Below, piece by piece: positions 61,998 to 64,000 of a DNA stretch of 64,000 bases. The DNA is from Niabella soli DSM 19437 (lineage in GTDB: Bacteria; Bacteroidota; Bacteroidia; Chitinophagales; Chitinophagaceae): assembly GCF_000243115.2 (NCBI RefSeq), contig NZ_CP007035.1:434001-498000 (forward strand), in the 5' to 3' direction. Each line of letters begins with the position of its first letter. Position 1 is the first letter of the stretch. The notes under the pieces were generated by a model, which was not told where the DNA came from, searched no databases, and was given only the letters and a program-made list of their open reading frames with translations. A program made the position numbers and the translations under genes.

Positions 61998-62501
61998 AAT
62001 TCTACTTAATTTATATAATGGCCTACTTTTTTTCCGGTTTTTCCTGTTGGCTTTTTTCTGCTAATAGTTTTTTTCAGATTTTATATAAAAGAAGGCCGTT
62101 TAATTTGATTGAAAAAACAACAAATGCCTTTTGATCGAAGGCTGCATCAATGCGGGAAAAATAAATGCTCAGCTTTTGCGGCTTTTCAGGGCGATTAAGA
62201 TCCGGATGCCGCTGGGCAATAATTCCTCATCATGAGGAAACGCCTTAGGTAGGGGTGCATAGATTCCCCCAGATCTTACGCAATAAACAGCCGGTTTCAG
62301 ATAAATATTGATCAAAAAGTAACCACCAATGCTTTTAGCAGGGGATATCAGGCAATTTTAAGTTTTAACCCAGCCGGGTATAACAGGGTTGTAGTTGTAC
62401 CTATTATTTTCTGGCTTAATAATGGTGTTCCCAGGTTGTTGCAAAAAATCTAAAAGATTGTCCCCTGTGAAAACAGGGGACTCAACCAAAACTAACTGCT
62501 T
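61998..62501. other. Non-coding region upstream of ClC and the small protein cluster
   Basis: About 500 bp without a supported gene. It holds the ClC promoter on the reverse strand and, near its end, a perfect 8-bp hairpin GTCCCCTG-tgaaaa-CAGGGGAC (62460-62481). The hairpin has no T-run directly after it. Otherwise nothing recognisable. Confidence 0.5.
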
Positions 62502-62576
62502 ATGAGAAATTTGCCTATTCTATTTGATATTCTTCTTAATTCAAACATTGTGCCATTAAATTCATTCTTTAAATAG
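62502..62576 (+). CDS. Putative 24-residue leader peptide or micro-ORF
   Basis: ATG 62502 opens 24 codons reading MRNLPILFDILLNSNIV and ending PLNSFFK, with a stop at 62574. It begins 20 bases after the hairpin at 62460-62481 and ends 44 bases before the conserved small protein at 62621. The hairpin-short ORF-gene order resembles a leader arrangement. It has no known family and could be chance. Confidence 0.3.
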   Translation: MRNLPILFDILLNSNIVPLNSFFK

Positions 62577-62620
62577 GTTATGATAAGGAAACTCCTGAAA
62601 TTTGCGGCCGATTATCTTAT

Positions 62621-62857
62621 ATGGAGCATTTTTTTGACTTACCGGTATTATATAAAGGGGAGGAGTTGTTGTTAAAAGGCCGTTTAGTGACCTTTGCCTA
62701 TTCTTACAAGTTTTTTGTAGTAGTAAATGGAAAGGAGCTAACCTTTGAGCGCGATGATGAGCGTGTCTTTCGGGTATTGAGTGGGGCAGGAGAAGACGTG
62801 TCAACGATTGACAGGGAGCTGGTACAACAGATCATATCGGCGCTTAATAAAATATAG
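62621..62857 (+). CDS. Small conserved protein of unknown function
   Basis: A 78-residue soluble protein, MEHFFDLPVLYKGEELLLKG followed by RLVTFAYSYKFFVVVNGKELTFERDDERVFRVL and an acidic/helical tail. The pattern suggests a small mixed beta-sheet with a charged loop; no catalytic residues are evident. A fragment of a relative is at 52630-52692, which shows that the family is present more than once in this genome and makes it more likely to be a real gene. Function unknown. Confidence 0.75.
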   Translation: MEHFFDLPVLYKGEELLLKGRLVTFAYSYKFFVVVNGKELTFERDDERVFRVLSGAGEDVSTIDRELVQQIISALNKI

Positions 62858-62961
62858 TTGATATAGGGTTTACAATTTCGGGGCACCTATAAATTCAAAA
62901 ATCACTCTTATCGACAAATCAACTGGCAGCAGCGGGAAATCTGCTATTTGTTTCATTTGTC

Positions 62962-63528
62962 TTAAATTGATTTAATAAATTTTGCGGGTACTCCACCTAC
63001 GATTGTATTATCGGGAACGTCTTTTGAAACCACAGCTCCGGCAGCCACAACCGCATTTTCGCCAATGGTTACTCCCGGCAGGATAGTCGCATTTGCGCCG
63101 ATCCACGCATTTTTTTTGATATGAATGCGTCCCGGAACAAGTGATTGCCTGTTCTCGGGTGCGATGGGATGCCCCTCTGACAGCAAACTGACTTTTGGAG
63201 CAATCAGCACATTATCTTCTATGGTTATACCACCCAAATCCAAAAAAGTGCAATCAAAATTGATAAATACATTTTTGCCTATTTGGGTATGCTTACCGTA
63301 ATTAATATAAAACGGCGTAAATACGGCAACACTTTCATCAATTTCGCTGTCCGTTATTTTACTTAACAGACTTCTTATTTCCGCTGGGTCAGTGGAGTTA
63401 TTCATTTGAACAAGCAGTTCCTTTGTGGCGTAGGAAGCCTCCCGCAGTTTATAGGCTTGCGGGTCATGGGAAGATAGGATTTCTCCGTTTCGTAGCCGTT
63501 CAAAAATAGCTGTTGCATTTGTTTCCAT
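62962..63528 (-). CDS. Sugar O-acetyltransferase (left-handed beta-helix, maltose/galactoside type)
   Basis: A 188-residue hexapeptide-repeat acetyltransferase. An N-terminal helical cap ([32 protein letters not shown]) is followed by LbH coils: [46 protein letters not shown], where the His is the usual catalytic residue, then [51 protein letters not shown]. It transfers acetyl from acetyl-CoA to a sugar. The SDR gene lies upstream on the same strand, 55 bp away, so they may form an operon. Confidence 0.92.
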   Translation of the reverse strand: METNATAIFERLRNGEILSSHDPQAYKLREASYATKELLVQMNNSTDPAEIRSLLSKITDSEIDESVAVFTPFYINYGKHTQIGKNVFINFDCTFLDLGGITIEDNVLIAPKVSLLSEGHPIAPENRQSLVPGRIHIKKNAWIGANATILPGVTIGENAVVAAGAVVSKDVPDNTIVGGVPAKFIKSI

Positions 63529-63583
63529 TATTATTGAGAGCGATTTTAGTTTTTTAATTCAAAGCCATAACAACAGGCTTTTT

Positions 63584-64000
63584 TTATTTTACGGTGTAGC
63601 CGCCATCTACAGCAATTGCCTGACCAACAACCAAACTTGCCAAAGGACTGCAAAGCCATAACACCACATGGGCAACTTCCTCCGGCCGGCCTAATCTTTT
63701 GTTCGGCAATTCATTGATAAGTTCGTTCATCGCCTGGGGTTCGCGCTCTAACATTTCTTCCACCATAGGTGTGGAAATAATACCCGGACATACGGCGTTA
63801 ATGTTAATTCCGCGCGCAGCATATTCAAGCGCAGCACTTTTTGTTAGTCCGATTACACCGTGTTTGGATGCATGATAAACGCCCCTTTCGGCAATACCTA
63901 TCAATCCGCCAATAGAGGAGCAATTGACAATAGCCCCGTTGCCTTGTTTCCGCATTTGCTGCAGCTCATATTTCATACAGTTCCATACACCCCGTAAATT
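63584..64000 (-). CDS. SDR family oxidoreductase, C-terminal part
   Basis: The frame stays open to the window edge, so the N-terminal Rossmann part with the TGxxxGxG motif is outside. The visible 138 residues include NLRGVWNCMKYELQQM, GAIVNCSSIGGLIG (catalytic Ser), VYHASKHGVIGLTKSAALEYA (catalytic Tyr and Lys), INAVCPGIISTPMVEEML and the C-terminal PEEVAHVVLWLCSPLASLVVGQAIAVDGGYTV. These classify it as a classical short-chain dehydrogenase/reductase. The ATG at 63976 is internal. Substrate unknown. Confidence 0.9.
   Translation of the reverse strand, partial: NLRGVWNCMKYELQQMRKQGNGAIVNCSSIGGLIGIAERGVYHASKHGVIGLTKSAALEYAARGININAVCPGIISTPMVEEMLEREPQAMNELINELPNKRLGRPEEVAHVVLWLCSPLASLVVGQAIAVDGGYTVK

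Noticed and set aside
1-64000. CRISPR arrays, prophage modules, tRNA or rRNA genes
   Set aside because: No regular repeat-spacer pattern, phage structural genes or RNA gene signature was seen by eye; a tRNAscan/Infernal run would be needed to exclude tRNAs fully.

Overview
The window reads as a chromosomal segment of a glycan-degrading Bacteroidota bacterium, most likely a member of the Chitinophagaceae or a close relative. The evidence is two SusC/SusD pairs, an ECF sigma/FecR pair feeding an STN-containing SusC, three GH106-type glycoside hydrolases, Bacteroidota-style lipoproteins, few Shine-Dalgarno sites, and interspersed 'GTCATTTCGAGCGAA'-type repeats. The genus is inference. Nothing looks like a plasmid, prophage or CRISPR locus, and I saw no tRNA or rRNA gene by eye.

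Layout. Bases 1-4013 hold housekeeping and accessory genes: the end of a cation/proton antiporter, a luciferase-like monooxygenase, a DHFR-family reductase, a GNAT acetyltransferase and a divergent HxlR/DoxX pair. Bases 4014-5500 are non-coding and filled with nested inverted repeats. Bases 5468-27900 form a large polysaccharide/polyol utilisation locus: a LacI regulator, a sialate O-acetylesterase-like esterase, a ribose-type ABC importer, a polyol dehydrogenase, a PfkB sugar kinase, a GDPD phosphodiesterase, then SusC/SusD, a GH106 enzyme, an EEP-phosphatase/FG-GAP lipoprotein and a second GH106 enzyme. Bases 27959-34886 are a TetR-controlled efflux operon resembling E. coli ybhGFSR plus a TolC. 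Bases 35171-49054 are a second locus: ECF sigma, FecR, SusC, SusD, three tandem FAD-dependent oxidoreductases and CstA. A reverse-strand pair (di-heme cytochrome c peroxidase and PF04185 phosphoesterase) follows, then a third GH106 gene at 53000. The last 8 kb are mixed single genes, including a TPP riboswitch (58490-58580) in front of an unrecognised small gene, an MscS channel, a ClC channel, a small conserved protein, an acetyltransferase and a truncated SDR gene.

How the genes fit together. In the first locus, outer-membrane import by SusC/SusD, deacetylation, phosphodiester cleavage (GDPD, EEP) and GH106 rhamnosidase-type hydrolysis would release small products. A polyol could then enter by the ABC importer, be oxidised to a ketose by the polyol dehydrogenase and be phosphorylated by the PfkB kinase. 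A shared palindrome core (TTTAATCGATTAAA) upstream of both the lacI-type gene and susC suggests one regulator for both halves; the susC copy sits inside a perfect 40-bp palindrome. A rhamnose-containing glycan with polyol-phosphate parts is a testable guess for the substrate, not a demonstrated one.

The items I find most unusual are the TPP riboswitch controlling a non-thiamine orphan gene, the LacI palindrome pair, the phosphodiesterase/polyol/GH106 combination, the three tandem FAD enzymes in a sigma/anti-sigma locus, the nested inverted-repeat element at 4168-5318, and a fragment at 52630 of the small protein family encoded at 62621.
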